Assembly: GCA_001603145.1 (NCBI GenBank) | Contig: LVBI01000027.1 | Location: forward strand, 1 to 64,000 | Direction of reading: 5' to 3' | DNA length: 64,000 nt | From: Spirochaetales bacterium Spiro_07 | Lineage (GTDB): Bacteria > Spirochaetota > Spirochaetia > Treponematales > Treponemataceae | Shown here: piece by piece, positions 25,859 to 34,738 of the stretch | How positions within the stretch are numbered: the first letter of the stretch is position 1 | How the letters are laid out: each line of letters starts with the position of its first letter | Translations under genes and position numbers: made by a program | Notes under the pieces: model-generated | Databases searched by the model: none | Seen by the model: the letters and a program-made list of their open reading frames with translations, nothing else | Told to the model about the DNA's origin: nothing

Positions 25859-26410
25859 ATGAAGAAAAACTTCGGAAAACAGACTTTCATGTACCCAATG
25901 CCGGTACTGATTATTGCAACTTATGACGAAGACGGAACACCGGATGCGATGAACGCGGCCTGGGGCGGCATTCACGACACGAACCAGATTGGCATTTGCA
26001 TTTCGCCTGAACACAAGACGGCAGAGAATCTGCTAAAGCGCAAAGCCTTTACAGTCAGCATGGCAGACGAAGCACATGTGCGCTCATGCGATTACGTTGG
26101 CTGCATTTCTGCAAATTCTGTGCCTGATAAATTTGCAAAAGCCGGTTTCACTGCAACAAAGTCTGAATTCGTTGACGCGCCGGTGATTAACGAACTGCCG
26201 ATGAGCCTTGAATGTGAGCTTGTAAGCTACGACGCAGTTACCGGCTGCATGGTAGGCAACATCATCAACGTAAGCGCCGATGAAGCTGTGCTGACAGACG
26301 GCAAGATTGATCCGTCAAAGCTTGTGCCTGTAACTTATGATCCGGTTAATCACAAATACATTGCGCTCGGCAAAGTTGTTGCACAGGCTTTCACGACAAA
26401 ATCTTTGTAA
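25859..26410 (+). CDS. Flavin reductase-like FMN-binding protein
   Basis: A 183-residue protein of the flavin reductase-like split-barrel family: PMPVLIIATYDEDGTPDAMNAAWGGI at the start and the HKTAENLLKRKAFTVSMADE segment are the usual flavin-binding landmarks, with SAN...DKFAKAGFT later. Members bind FMN and pass electrons to partner oxidoreductases. It is soluble, with no signal. AAAGGAG lies 9 bases before the ATG. It appears monocistronic. Confidence 0.85.
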   Translation: MKKNFGKQTFMYPMPVLIIATYDEDGTPDAMNAAWGGIHDTNQIGICISPEHKTAENLLKRKAFTVSMADEAHVRSCDYVGCISANSVPDKFAKAGFTATKSEFVDAPVINELPMSLECELVSYDAVTGCMVGNIINVSADEAVLTDGKIDPSKLVPVTYDPVNHKYIALGKVVAQAFTTKSL

Positions 26411-26506
26411 AATTTGCAACGCGCAAAAGCAATAAACAAGATAAATCATGAACCGTGTGTCAAGCGGAAGGAACGAATGCCGTTCGGAGCATATCAATTT
26501 TTTTGA

Positions 26507-26535
26507 TTGACTTCATATTTATTCCGCTTTAAAAT
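26507..26535 (+). promoter_or_regulatory. Promoter of the sensory operon
   Basis: TTGACT (26507-26512), 17-bp spacer and TAAAAT (26530-26535), 40 bases before the start at 26576. The 165 bases between 26410 and 26576 hold nothing else recognised. Confidence 0.6.
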
Positions 26536-26575
26536 ATTCATATAAAATGTTTATGGCTTTGTTAGCGAACTGCTT

Positions 26576-27622
26576 ATGAAAGAAAAAGCAAAGAAAATAC
26601 GGTTTCTCTCTATTCTGATTTTACTGGCGGCAGTGATTGTTCTGCTTGTTTTTGTCATTACCAAAAGCAAAAAGCCGTTAACATTAGCAGAAGAGGAACC
26701 AACCAAAAAGCTTATTCTAGGTTTCTCACAGATTGGCTCTGAAAGTGCATGGCGCACACGCAACACACAGTCTATTTTTGATGCCGCAGCTGAAAACGAT
26801 ATTCAGATTATCATTCACGATGCACAGCAAAAGCAGGAAAATCAGCTTAAGGCCATACGTTCTTTCATCGTTTATCAAGTTGATGTAATTGCGTTTGTGC
26901 CGATTGTTGAAGACGGCTGGGAAAACGTGCTGACCGAAGCAAAAGAAGCAGGAATTCCTGTGATTGTGGTTGACCGCCAGATAAACGCCGACCCTTCGCT
27001 TTATGCAGGCTTTTTAGGCGAAAACGGCGTTGAAGAAGGCCGCCGCGCCGCCCGCTTTTTGCAGAACAAATGCCGTGACAAAACTGATACTGTGACAATC
27101 TTTGAAATAAGCGGAACGGAAAATTCTTCCATCGTAAAAGACAGAGCAAGAGGTTTCCGCGAGATTATAGATACAGACCCAAAATTTCAGATAATACATA
27201 CAGAAAACGGCGATTTTCTCCGTTCGCGCGGCAAAGAAATTTGCGATGTGCTTTTGGCAAATAACGTAAGAGAAAACGGCAACACAACAAACACGCTCTA
27301 TTATAATGGTCAAAAAATCGATGTAGTTTTTTCTCACAACGATTCTATGACACTCGGTTTTTTAGATTCGCTTGAATCGCATAAAGTTACTGCAAAAGGC
27401 ACAATCTTTATAAGCATAGATGCCGAACAAGAATCAATTGATGCACTGAAAAGCGGCAAGCTCAACTGCGTTGTTGAGTGCAACCCTAACCTTGGGCCAA
27501 CGCTCATGGAGCTTGTAAAGCAGATTGCCGAAGGCAAGCCGATTCCGTTCATGACTTTCAACGAAGAAACTGTGTTCACAGAAAACGATGATTTTTCGCT
27601 TTATGAGCCGCGCGGCTATTAG
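26576..27622 (+). CDS. Membrane-anchored periplasmic sugar-binding protein of a sensor system
   Basis: A 348-residue type I periplasmic binding protein (Peripla_BP_4 fold) with an N-terminal hydrophobic anchor (LLAAVIVLLVFVI) and no lipobox. Landmarks are LILGFSQIGSESAWRT, VDVIAFVPIVEDGWENVLTEAKEAGIPVIVVDRQI and the DVVFSHNDSMTLGFLDSL segment. It resembles galactofuranose/ribose-type binding proteins. It stands directly before a YesM-type kinase and YesN-type regulator (12-bp gap), so it likely presents sugar to the kinase rather than to a transporter. A distant paralogue, the importer binding protein, is at 34739. Confidence 0.85.
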   Translation: MKEKAKKIRFLSILILLAAVIVLLVFVITKSKKPLTLAEEEPTKKLILGFSQIGSESAWRTRNTQSIFDAAAENDIQIIIHDAQQKQENQLKAIRSFIVYQVDVIAFVPIVEDGWENVLTEAKEAGIPVIVVDRQINADPSLYAGFLGENGVEEGRRAARFLQNKCRDKTDTVTIFEISGTENSSIVKDRARGFREIIDTDPKFQIIHTENGDFLRSRGKEICDVLLANNVRENGNTTNTLYYNGQKIDVVFSHNDSMTLGFLDSLESHKVTAKGTIFISIDAEQESIDALKSGKLNCVVECNPNLGPTLMELVKQIAEGKPIPFMTFNEETVFTENDDFSLYEPRGY

Positions 27623-27634
27623 CCGGAGGATGCC

Positions 27635-29098
27635 GTGAACATCAGCCGGGACAAAAGCCTTAGACGCACACTGCTAATAACGTATGTTTTTCTTCTATTT
27701 ATAACGCTTATTCCATCGGTTTATTCGGTTATCGTATCGCAGATTCACTCAACACAATACAGCCGTATTATCGCAAACGTAAGCACAGCGAACAGAATAA
27801 ATCTGATTGCCAAAGACGACATTCCGACAGAACTTTGGGAAATAATCTGCGGCAAAAAGAAAATCAAAGACGGCGCACAATACGTGATGATGGACGACAT
27901 AACATCAGGGCTTACGATGATGCTTATGACGAACAAGAACGTTGAAAGCCGAAGCAAGCTCGAAGTTGCCACACGCGCCAACACGACGCTGCGCCGCAAC
28001 ATAGACATGCTTATCAAGAACATGAAAGACGGCAGCACCGTAACGCAAAACGAAACCGCGCTTGATGAAATCAGAACAATAACCGCGCTTTTTTCAGACA
28101 TTATGCAAGATTTTATCGTAACCGAAATTGAATCTGCAAATGAAACGAACCAGTCTTTAAGAACAACGTCAGTAATTCTGACAATAATTCAGATTATCAT
28201 CACGGTGCTTGCTGTGCTCATCTCGCTTAACAGCTTTGTCACTGTTTCGGGCGCAATTCAAAAGCCGATTGCCGACATGGAAAAGCTCTCGACAAAAGTT
28301 GCAAACGGCGATTTGACGGCGCGCATAGACATGCCGCATGTTAAAGAGCTTGACACCCTTGCGGGCAACCTCAACACGATGACTGAACAAATCGACGTGC
28401 TTATCAAAAAGAACATGGAAGAGCAGAAAAATTTTCAGAAAGCTGAAATGAAGGCTCTTCAAGCGCAGATTACGCCGCACTTTTTGTACAACACGTTTGA
28501 CACGATTGTCTGGCTTGCGGAAGAAGAACACACCGAAGAAGTTGTCAAAATCACTAAGGCGTTCTCTGACTTTTTGCGCATTTCGCTTAGCCGCGGCCAC
28601 GAATGGATTACAATCGCGCAGGAGCTTGACCACATCAAGAACTATCTGACAATTCAGAAAATCCGCTACGCCGACATTCTGAACTACAAAATTGAAGCCG
28701 ACGAGCCGTTGATGGAGCTTAAGATGATTAAGCTCGTGCTGCAGCCGCTCGTGGAAAATGCAATTTATCACGGAATAAAGAACAAACGCGGGCGCGGCGA
28801 GCTTATAGTTTCGGCACATTACACAGACGGAACGCGCACGTCGGTTCAGTTTTGCGTAGAAGATAACGGCGCAGGCTTTACAGAAGAGCGGCTTGAGCAG
28901 GTGCGCAACGAACTTCGCACTGGCAGCGAAGATTCAGAAAAACTTTCTTCGGTCTATGGCCTTTACAACGTGAACAAAAAGCTCAAGCTCTATTACGGCG
29001 AGCGCACACAAGGGCTTATAATAGAATCAGAAACCGGGAAAGGCAGCAAAATTTCGTTTGTGATTCCGGCAGACAGGGAGATGAAAGACAATGTATAG
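27635..29098 (+). CDS. YesM/LytS-type sensor histidine kinase
   Basis: A 487-residue kinase: membrane segment about 10-30, periplasmic region, membrane segment about 180-200, HAMP domain (KPIADMEKLSTKVANGDLTARI), then the His_kinase domain with QAQITPHFLYNTFDTIVWLAE (phosphoacceptor His in PHFLYN) and an HATPase with LVENAIYHGIK and DNGAGF. The GTG start at 27635 follows CCGGAGGA and is 12 bases after the binding-protein gene. Its last codons overlap the response regulator gene. The system likely detects the sugar bound by the protein encoded upstream. Confidence 0.92.
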   Translation: MNISRDKSLRRTLLITYVFLLFITLIPSVYSVIVSQIHSTQYSRIIANVSTANRINLIAKDDIPTELWEIICGKKKIKDGAQYVMMDDITSGLTMMLMTNKNVESRSKLEVATRANTTLRRNIDMLIKNMKDGSTVTQNETALDEIRTITALFSDIMQDFIVTEIESANETNQSLRTTSVILTIIQIIITVLAVLISLNSFVTVSGAIQKPIADMEKLSTKVANGDLTARIDMPHVKELDTLAGNLNTMTEQIDVLIKKNMEEQKNFQKAEMKALQAQITPHFLYNTFDTIVWLAEEEHTEEVVKITKAFSDFLRISLSRGHEWITIAQELDHIKNYLTIQKIRYADILNYKIEADEPLMELKMIKLVLQPLVENAIYHGIKNKRGRGELIVSAHYTDGTRTSVQFCVEDNGAGFTEERLEQVRNELRTGSEDSEKLSSVYGLYNVNKKLKLYYGERTQGLIIESETGKGSKISFVIPADREMKDNV

Positions 29099-30707
29099 CG
29101 TTTTTGCAGTTGATGATGAGCCGATTGTGCTTGAAGGAATTCGCTCCAAGATTGACTGGGAAGGCAGCAACTTTGCTTTTGCAGGCGAAGCAACTGACGG
29201 CGAGATTGCGCTTTCGATGATTCACGAAATAAAGCCGGACATTCTGATTACAGATATAAAAATGCCGTTCATGGACGGGCTGCAGCTTGCAGAAGCGATA
29301 AAGCGCACGCAGCCCTGGATAAAGATAATAATTCTTTCTGGGCACGACGAATTCGATTATGCCAAAAAAGCAATATCAATCGGCATTGAAGATTATCTTT
29401 TGAAGCCGTTCACACCGGAAGAGCTGCTTGCAAGCCTTAAAAAGACAGCCGCCCAAATTGATAAAGAGCGCAAGCAGCTTTCAGACATCTCAAAGCTGCG
29501 CGAAGAGCTTAAATCAAGCGAAACGCTAATCAAAAAGGAATTCTTGAACAACCTTGTGCACGGCTCGGCTGACACAAACACAGTGATGCAGAAATGCGCT
29601 GAACTTGGAATCAGCCTGATTTCGCGCTATTACAAGGTGCTTATCAGCAGAATCGAAAGCAAGACAGGCAACACAAAGAACCAGCAGGAAGCTTGTTCGC
29701 TGCTCAACTCATACTCGGCGGCGATAAACGAAGCTGTTTCGTTCTTTCATCACTCTAATCTGCTCGTCTGCATCTTTAAAGGCAGCACGCAGTCTGAGCT
29801 AGACGACAACACTTTCCGCGCCGCCGAAACGATAAGCCACATTGCAACCAAAAACGATGACTGCACAGTGCTTACCGCAATCGGCAAGACTGTAGAGCAC
29901 CTTTCGCAGCTCAAGGAATCTTATGACGATGCAAAGCGAATCTTGCAGGCAGGCAGCACAAGCAAAGAAAACAGAATCATCAGCTCTGACGATTTGGCTG
30001 AAACCGAAACAGGCGCAGAAGACGCGCTGCTTGATTTTAACGAAGGCGACCCGCTTGTTGACAAGCTGAAATACGCCGGCAAAGGCGACATAAAGACAAT
30101 CATCGAAGAATCGATGAGCCTTATTAAGAAAAATCCAGACCAGTTCAGCGTGTTCGCGTCTTATCTGCTTGTCGATTTGATTTTTGCAGTTTCCAAGCTT
30201 GTTGAAAAGCTCGGCGGCAACATCAAGGAGCTTAACCCTGAAATTTTGCAGCGCAAATTTATAGACGATGCCGTTTCAGACGAAACGCGTTTCACCAAAA
30301 CTTTGGAGCAGGTGCTTAATTTTGCGCTTGAATTCCGCGATTCAAAAATGACCGGCAAGTATGGCAACGTTATTCTTAAAGCAAAGCAATTCATAGAAGA
30401 GAACTACGCCGACCAGAACACCACGCTGACAACTGTGGCAGAAGCTGTCTGCCTTAGCCCGAACCATTTCAGCACAATCTTCTCGCAAGAGTGTAAAACA
30501 ACTTTTATAGAATATCTGACGAATGTGCGGCTTGAAAACGCAAAGCGGCTTATGCGCGAAACTGACATGAAAGGCTACGACATAGCATATGAATGCGGCT
30601 TTTCTGACCCGCATTATTTCAGCTACATATTCAAAAAAAACACGGGGCTTTCGCCCCGCGAGTACAAATTAAGCACAGATGGATTGCAAGGTCACGCCAG
30701 ACAATGA
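29091..30707 (+). CDS. YesN-type response regulator with AraC DNA-binding domain
   Basis: A 538-residue regulator. Residues 1-125 form a receiver domain (DDEPIVLEGIRSKIDW at the start, phosphoacceptor Asp in ILITDIKMPFMDG, Lys in YLLKPF). A long middle region follows, and the last 100 residues hold an AraC helix-turn-helix pair (SPNHFSTIFSQECKTTFIEYL and YDIAYECGFSDPHYFSYIFKKNTG). The start overlaps the kinase gene by 8 bases. It probably activates the convergent sugar importer operon at 30956-35704, an inference from position. Confidence 0.92.
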   Translation: MYSVFAVDDEPIVLEGIRSKIDWEGSNFAFAGEATDGEIALSMIHEIKPDILITDIKMPFMDGLQLAEAIKRTQPWIKIIILSGHDEFDYAKKAISIGIEDYLLKPFTPEELLASLKKTAAQIDKERKQLSDISKLREELKSSETLIKKEFLNNLVHGSADTNTVMQKCAELGISLISRYYKVLISRIESKTGNTKNQQEACSLLNSYSAAINEAVSFFHHSNLLVCIFKGSTQSELDDNTFRAAETISHIATKNDDCTVLTAIGKTVEHLSQLKESYDDAKRILQAGSTSKENRIISSDDLAETETGAEDALLDFNEGDPLVDKLKYAGKGDIKTIIEESMSLIKKNPDQFSVFASYLLVDLIFAVSKLVEKLGGNIKELNPEILQRKFIDDAVSDETRFTKTLEQVLNFALEFRDSKMTGKYGNVILKAKQFIEENYADQNTTLTTVAEAVCLSPNHFSTIFSQECKTTFIEYLTNVRLENAKRLMRETDMKGYDIAYECGFSDPHYFSYIFKKNTGLSPREYKLSTDGLQGHARQ

Positions 30708-30837
30708 AAAGCAGCTTCAAACAGTGACCAGCTTTTGAAGCTGCCAAGAATCTGGTTCAGACACCCTTTTCAAAACCAGATAAGGCTTAAGCAAAGGCTA
30801 CGCCACAACCCCATCAGAGATGGCAATAAGCTCATTT

Positions 30838-30902
30838 GTCATTCCGAACTTGATTCGGAATCTGCTACAAACAGATGCTGAACCAAGTTCAGCATGACAA
30901 GC
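30838..30902. repeat. GTCAT-type palindromic repeat between convergent operons
   Basis: Full element: GTCATTCCGAACTTGATTC on the left and GAACCAAGTTCAGCATGAC on the right. Both flanking operons end here, so the transcribed stem may help terminate transcription. No other clear terminator was seen in 30708-30955. Confidence 0.7.
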
Positions 30903-30955
30903 TTTTTTGCCACCCCAATCGTAGGAGGAAGATAACAGGGTTGCGGCGCGCTGCA

Positions 30956-32017
30956 TTAACCTGCCATATTGCCAAGCTTCTTCTTTCTCTGTGAAAGAAT
31001 TACGCTCTGCAAAACAATGAAGAAGCAAAGCATAAGACCAATTGTAATGCTCTGCCAGTAAGGCTCGCGCAAGCCAGATGCAACAACAATGTTGTTGATT
31101 GTCTTGAGCGACATAACGCCGAACAAAGTGCCGACTACGCTGCCGACGCCGCCGCTCAAAAGCGTGCCGCCGATAATCGAAGAAGCGATAGCCTGCATTT
31201 CAGCAGCCGTTGCGTTAGAAGCGTTGCCTGCGCCTGTGTGAAGCAAGTAGCAGAAACCGGCGATTCCAGACAAGACACCGCAAAGCACATACGCAAAAAA
31301 CTGTGTTTTTCTAACATTTATACCAAGCATCAATGCGCTTTCAGTGTTTCCGCCCACTGCATAAAGATTGCGGCCAAAGCGTGTCCATTTGAGCATTGCC
31401 CACAACAGAAGCACAGCAACAAGCGCAATCACAACGCCAACTTCAATAGAAGCCGGAATCCAGTTGCCGTTTTTAGCCCATGAGCCGAGAAACGGAACAT
31501 CAATTTCAAAGTCCTTCAGTTCAAGGAAAAGCTCATTGTTTGCCGTGCGCGGCACTTTGCTGACGATTGTAGTCATGCCGCGTGTGAAGAACATACCGGC
31601 AAGCGTTACGATGAACGGCTGAATCTTAAGGAATGAAACCAAATATCCCTGAACAAGACCCATCGCAAGACCGATGCCGAGTGCAATCAAGACTGAGCTT
31701 AAAATGCCGCCGTTGTGGTCTTCCATGAAAACGACTGAAGACATTGTAATAAGCGCGATAGAACCGCCTACAGAAATATCAATTCCGCCGGTAATCATTA
31801 CGATTGTAAGGCCGCAAGCCGCAACAATCAGATAAGCGTTATTGTTGAACAAGTCCAAGAACTGCTGAGGGTTCAAGAAACCGCCGCCCCAGATAATCAT
31901 TGCAAGAAGATACATTCCCACAAAAGTGCAGATTGTAATAGTCAGCAGCAATGAAGTGTTTGAAAGCGGCTGTCTGTTTTCTTTTTTTTCGAAAAGGTTC
32001 GTAAATATATTAGCCAT
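30956..32017 (-). CDS. Sugar ABC transporter permease (YjfF/RbsC type)
   Basis: A 353-residue permease of the ribose/galactofuranose (BPD_transp_2) family with about nine hydrophobic segments. Landmarks are GLTIVMITGGIDISVGGSIAL near the start and YAVGGNTESALMLGINVRKTQFFAYVLCG with a GTLLSGGVGSVVGTLFG segment later. It is the last gene of a four-gene importer: binding protein, ATPase, permease, permease. Two different permeases imply a heterodimeric channel as in the YtfT-YjfF pair. It lies 2 bases after the partner permease. Confidence 0.9.
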   Translation of the reverse strand: MANIFTNLFEKKENRQPLSNTSLLLTITICTFVGMYLLAMIIWGGGFLNPQQFLDLFNNNAYLIVAACGLTIVMITGGIDISVGGSIALITMSSVVFMEDHNGGILSSVLIALGIGLAMGLVQGYLVSFLKIQPFIVTLAGMFFTRGMTTIVSKVPRTANNELFLELKDFEIDVPFLGSWAKNGNWIPASIEVGVVIALVAVLLLWAMLKWTRFGRNLYAVGGNTESALMLGINVRKTQFFAYVLCGVLSGIAGFCYLLHTGAGNASNATAAEMQAIASSIIGGTLLSGGVGSVVGTLFGVMSLKTINNIVVASGLREPYWQSITIGLMLCFFIVLQSVILSQRKKKLGNMAG

Positions 32018-32019
32018 AG

Positions 32020-33111
32020 TTATTTAGCCTCCACTGCGCCGATATTTGAGCTTGATTTAGAAGGCTTGCCAGATATCTTTTTCTTGAGCTGACCAATCCA
32101 AGCCTTTACGACAGGCGAACCGGCAACAACGATTATGATAATAACGATTGCCTTGTAAGCCTTAACGGCTGTTGATGAAACTTTCATTGCATAAAGCGTG
32201 ATGGTCAAAGCCTGAATGATGTAAGCACCGAGGATTGAGCCTGAAAGCTTGAACTTGCCGCCGCCGAGCGAGTTGCCACCGATTGCTACTGCAAGAATCG
32301 CGTCCATTTCAATATCAAGAAGAACTGTTTCATGGTTTATAATTCCAGTTCGGCAAACGCTCATAGAACCAGCCATTGTAACGCACACACCGAGAATAAC
32401 GAAAACAACGAGCTTCATCATAACAGGGTTGATACCGTTCAACTTTGCGGCACGCTCATTGATACCTACAGACTGAATATAAAGACTAAGAGTAGTCTTT
32501 TTAAGCAGAAGGTTCAGAAGCAGAATGAAAATTACAACCGCTATAATCGGCGTAGGTATCGCAATGTGTGGAATAAAGCCACCCATGTATGTAAGCAAAT
32601 TGCTTTCTACACTTGGACTTGCACCGCCGTTAATCCAGTAAGCGATTGGACGGCCTGCCGTAAAAAGAATCAGCGAAGCAATCATTGGCTGAATGTTGAA
32701 TTTTGCAATAAGCATACCATTGAAAAGACAGAACAAAATCGCAACGATACATGCACAAACAAGAGCAAGAACAATTGTGCCTGGATTAATAGTTCCAGCA
32801 CGAAGAATTTTTACAAACATCGATCCTGCAATTGCAGATAGAGCACCGATAGAAATATCCTGACCTTTTGTTGCTGAAGTAACAAGCGTCATTCCTATAG
32901 AAAGAATTACAAGCTCCGAAGCACCGTTCAAAATACTGATAAGGTTGCCAGAAAGAACAGTGTTGCCGAAGTTGTTCTGCTTAATCACAATCGAAAAGAA
33001 ACTCGGATCGCGGATAAGGTTGAACACAACAAGAACAATCAGCGCAATAAGCGGAATTGCAAGCTGCGACTGAAAAAGTTTTTTTATCTGATTTACGATT
33101 TTATTAGCCAT
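32020..33111 (-). CDS. Sugar ABC transporter permease (YtfT/RbsC type)
   Basis: A 363-residue membrane permease, paralogous to the next gene. It contains IGMTLVTSATKGQDISIGALSAIAGS, matching the family's conserved loop, and SVGINERAAKLNGINPVMMKL with AIGGNSLGGGKFKLSGSILGAY near the C-terminus. ATG 33111 lies in the 3' end of the ATPase gene (8-bp overlap), so translation is coupled; an upstream TTG at 33132 is a weaker choice. It should form the channel with the second permease. Confidence 0.9.
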   Translation of the reverse strand: MANKIVNQIKKLFQSQLAIPLIALIVLVVFNLIRDPSFFSIVIKQNNFGNTVLSGNLISILNGASELVILSIGMTLVTSATKGQDISIGALSAIAGSMFVKILRAGTINPGTIVLALVCACIVAILFCLFNGMLIAKFNIQPMIASLILFTAGRPIAYWINGGASPSVESNLLTYMGGFIPHIAIPTPIIAVVIFILLLNLLLKKTTLSLYIQSVGINERAAKLNGINPVMMKLVVFVILGVCVTMAGSMSVCRTGIINHETVLLDIEMDAILAVAIGGNSLGGGKFKLSGSILGAYIIQALTITLYAMKVSSTAVKAYKAIVIIIIVVAGSPVVKAWIGQLKKKISGKPSKSSSNIGAVEAK

Positions 33112-34621
33112 TTTGAGCCTTGCCTCCTGCAATGGTCTGCATAATTACATCCTGACGCAGCTGATCATCTTTAAGCTCGCCGACAATCTTGCGGTCACGC
33201 ATAACGATAAGACGCTGGCATACAGAAAGCATTTCTTCGATTTCTGAAGAAATGAATGTAACGCTTACGCCCTCGCCTGCAAGCTTAAGAACCTGTTTCT
33301 GAATTTCAAGCTTTGTACCAACATCGATACCGCGAGTCGGTTCGTCAAGAATAAGATACTGCGGATGAGTAAGAAGCCAGCGTGCAAGAATAACTTTCTG
33401 CTGATTTCCGCCCGAAAGCGATTTAATCGGTGTTTCTTTTGAAGCTGTCTTGATTTCAAGCATCTTGATAAACTCGTCTGCAAGTTCTTCTTGATCTGCA
33501 CGAGAAATCGGCTTTGTAAAGCCGTTCAAAACCTGCAAGGCAAGAATGATATTCTCGCGGACAGACAAATCTTGAATAATGCCGTCGCCTTTGCGGTCTT
33601 CTGGCAGATAACCGATACCGTTTTTCATTGCGTCTTTTGGCTGTGTGATTTTTACATCTTTGCCGTTAATCTTAATTTTTCCGCCTGTAACGCGGTCAGC
33701 GGCAAAAATTGCGCGCACACTTTCGCTACGGCCAGAACCAAGCAAGCCTGTAAAGCCGTTCACTTCGCCTTTGTTAATCGTAAAGTCAAACGGGCGCACG
33801 CCTTCTGCACTCGAAAGCCCTTCTGCAACATATACTTTATCGTCTGTATTTGTGAGAGGTCGTTTCTGATTCTTGAGGTTTGTCATATCTTCCATGTCTT
33901 TGCCGAGCATGGCAGAAATAAGCTTAACGCGCGGCAAATCGCTTATCGTATATTCACCGACAAGCTCGCCGTTGCGGAGAACTGTAATCTTGTCGCAGAC
34001 TTCGTAAACCTGTTCCAAGAAGTGCGTAATAAAGATAATGCCTACGCCGTGGCTCTTAAGGTCGCGCATGAGCGTAAACAAAAGCTCAACTTCATGCTCG
34101 TCAAGTGAAGAAGTCGGCTCGTCAAGAATAAGCACCTTGCAGTCCATATCGACGGCGCGCGCAATTGCAACCATCTGTTGAACGGCGAGCGAGCATGTGC
34201 CAAGCTGCTGACCAGCCTTAGCAGGGATATTAAGCTTTTCAAGAAGAGCTGTCGCTTTCTTTTCTTGTGCACGGCGGTTTACAAACTTGTAGTTTCCGCG
34301 TCCGATATACATATTCTCTGCAACCGTAAGATTAGGGCAGAGAGTTATTTCCTGATATACAGTTGAGATGCCGAGATTTTGGGCATCTTGTGGAGAACGG
34401 ATTGAAACAGGGTTATCAAAACCCGCAATTCTTATTTCGCCGGCATCTTTTTCGTAAACGCCGGTGAGAACCTTTACCAGAGTAGATTTTCCGGCTCCAT
34501 TTTCTCCCATGAGCGCGTGAACTTCACCTTTGCGAAGCGTAAAGTCTACGTTCTGCAACGCCTTTACGCCGGGAAATTCCTTGTAGATTCCGCGCATAGT
34601 CAAAATTACATTTTCTTCCAT
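33104..34621 (-). CDS. Sugar ABC transporter ATPase (YtfR/RbsA/MglA type)
   Basis: A 505-residue double ATPase. The first half has Walker A GENGAGKST, signature LAVQQMVAIARA and Walker B VLILDEPTSSLD; the second has the degenerate GLLGSGRSES, signature LSGGNQQKVILARW and YLILDEPTRGIDVG. The tandem layout is typical of monosaccharide importers of the ribose/galactose/galactofuranose class. Start at 34621 with AGGAA upstream; the frame continues to 34633 at a weaker codon. Expression may be reduced relative to the binding protein by the terminator at 34669-34710. Confidence 0.92.
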   Translation of the reverse strand: MEENVILTMRGIYKEFPGVKALQNVDFTLRKGEVHALMGENGAGKSTLVKVLTGVYEKDAGEIRIAGFDNPVSIRSPQDAQNLGISTVYQEITLCPNLTVAENMYIGRGNYKFVNRRAQEKKATALLEKLNIPAKAGQQLGTCSLAVQQMVAIARAVDMDCKVLILDEPTSSLDEHEVELLFTLMRDLKSHGVGIIFITHFLEQVYEVCDKITVLRNGELVGEYTISDLPRVKLISAMLGKDMEDMTNLKNQKRPLTNTDDKVYVAEGLSSAEGVRPFDFTINKGEVNGFTGLLGSGRSESVRAIFAADRVTGGKIKINGKDVKITQPKDAMKNGIGYLPEDRKGDGIIQDLSVRENIILALQVLNGFTKPISRADQEELADEFIKMLEIKTASKETPIKSLSGGNQQKVILARWLLTHPQYLILDEPTRGIDVGTKLEIQKQVLKLAGEGVSVTFISSEIEEMLSVCQRLIVMRDRKIVGELKDDQLRQDVIMQTIAGGKAQNG

Positions 34622-34668
34622 ACTTTTCCTCAAAGATTGTCGGGCTTGCTTCCCCCGGAAATCTATCT

Positions 34669-34710
34669 AAAAAAAACGGCGTAAAATATGGAGTTCACAC
34701 TTTACGCCGT
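34669..34710 (-). terminator. Intercistronic terminator after the binding-protein gene
   Basis: On the minus strand ACGGCGTAAA (34701-34710) pairs with TTTACGCCGT (34676-34685), followed by a run of T (34669-34676). It lies between the binding-protein gene and the ATPase gene, where partial termination would keep binding protein in excess. Confidence 0.85.
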
Positions 34711-34738
34711 AAACAAAGTTTATAAAGGATTATGTGGA

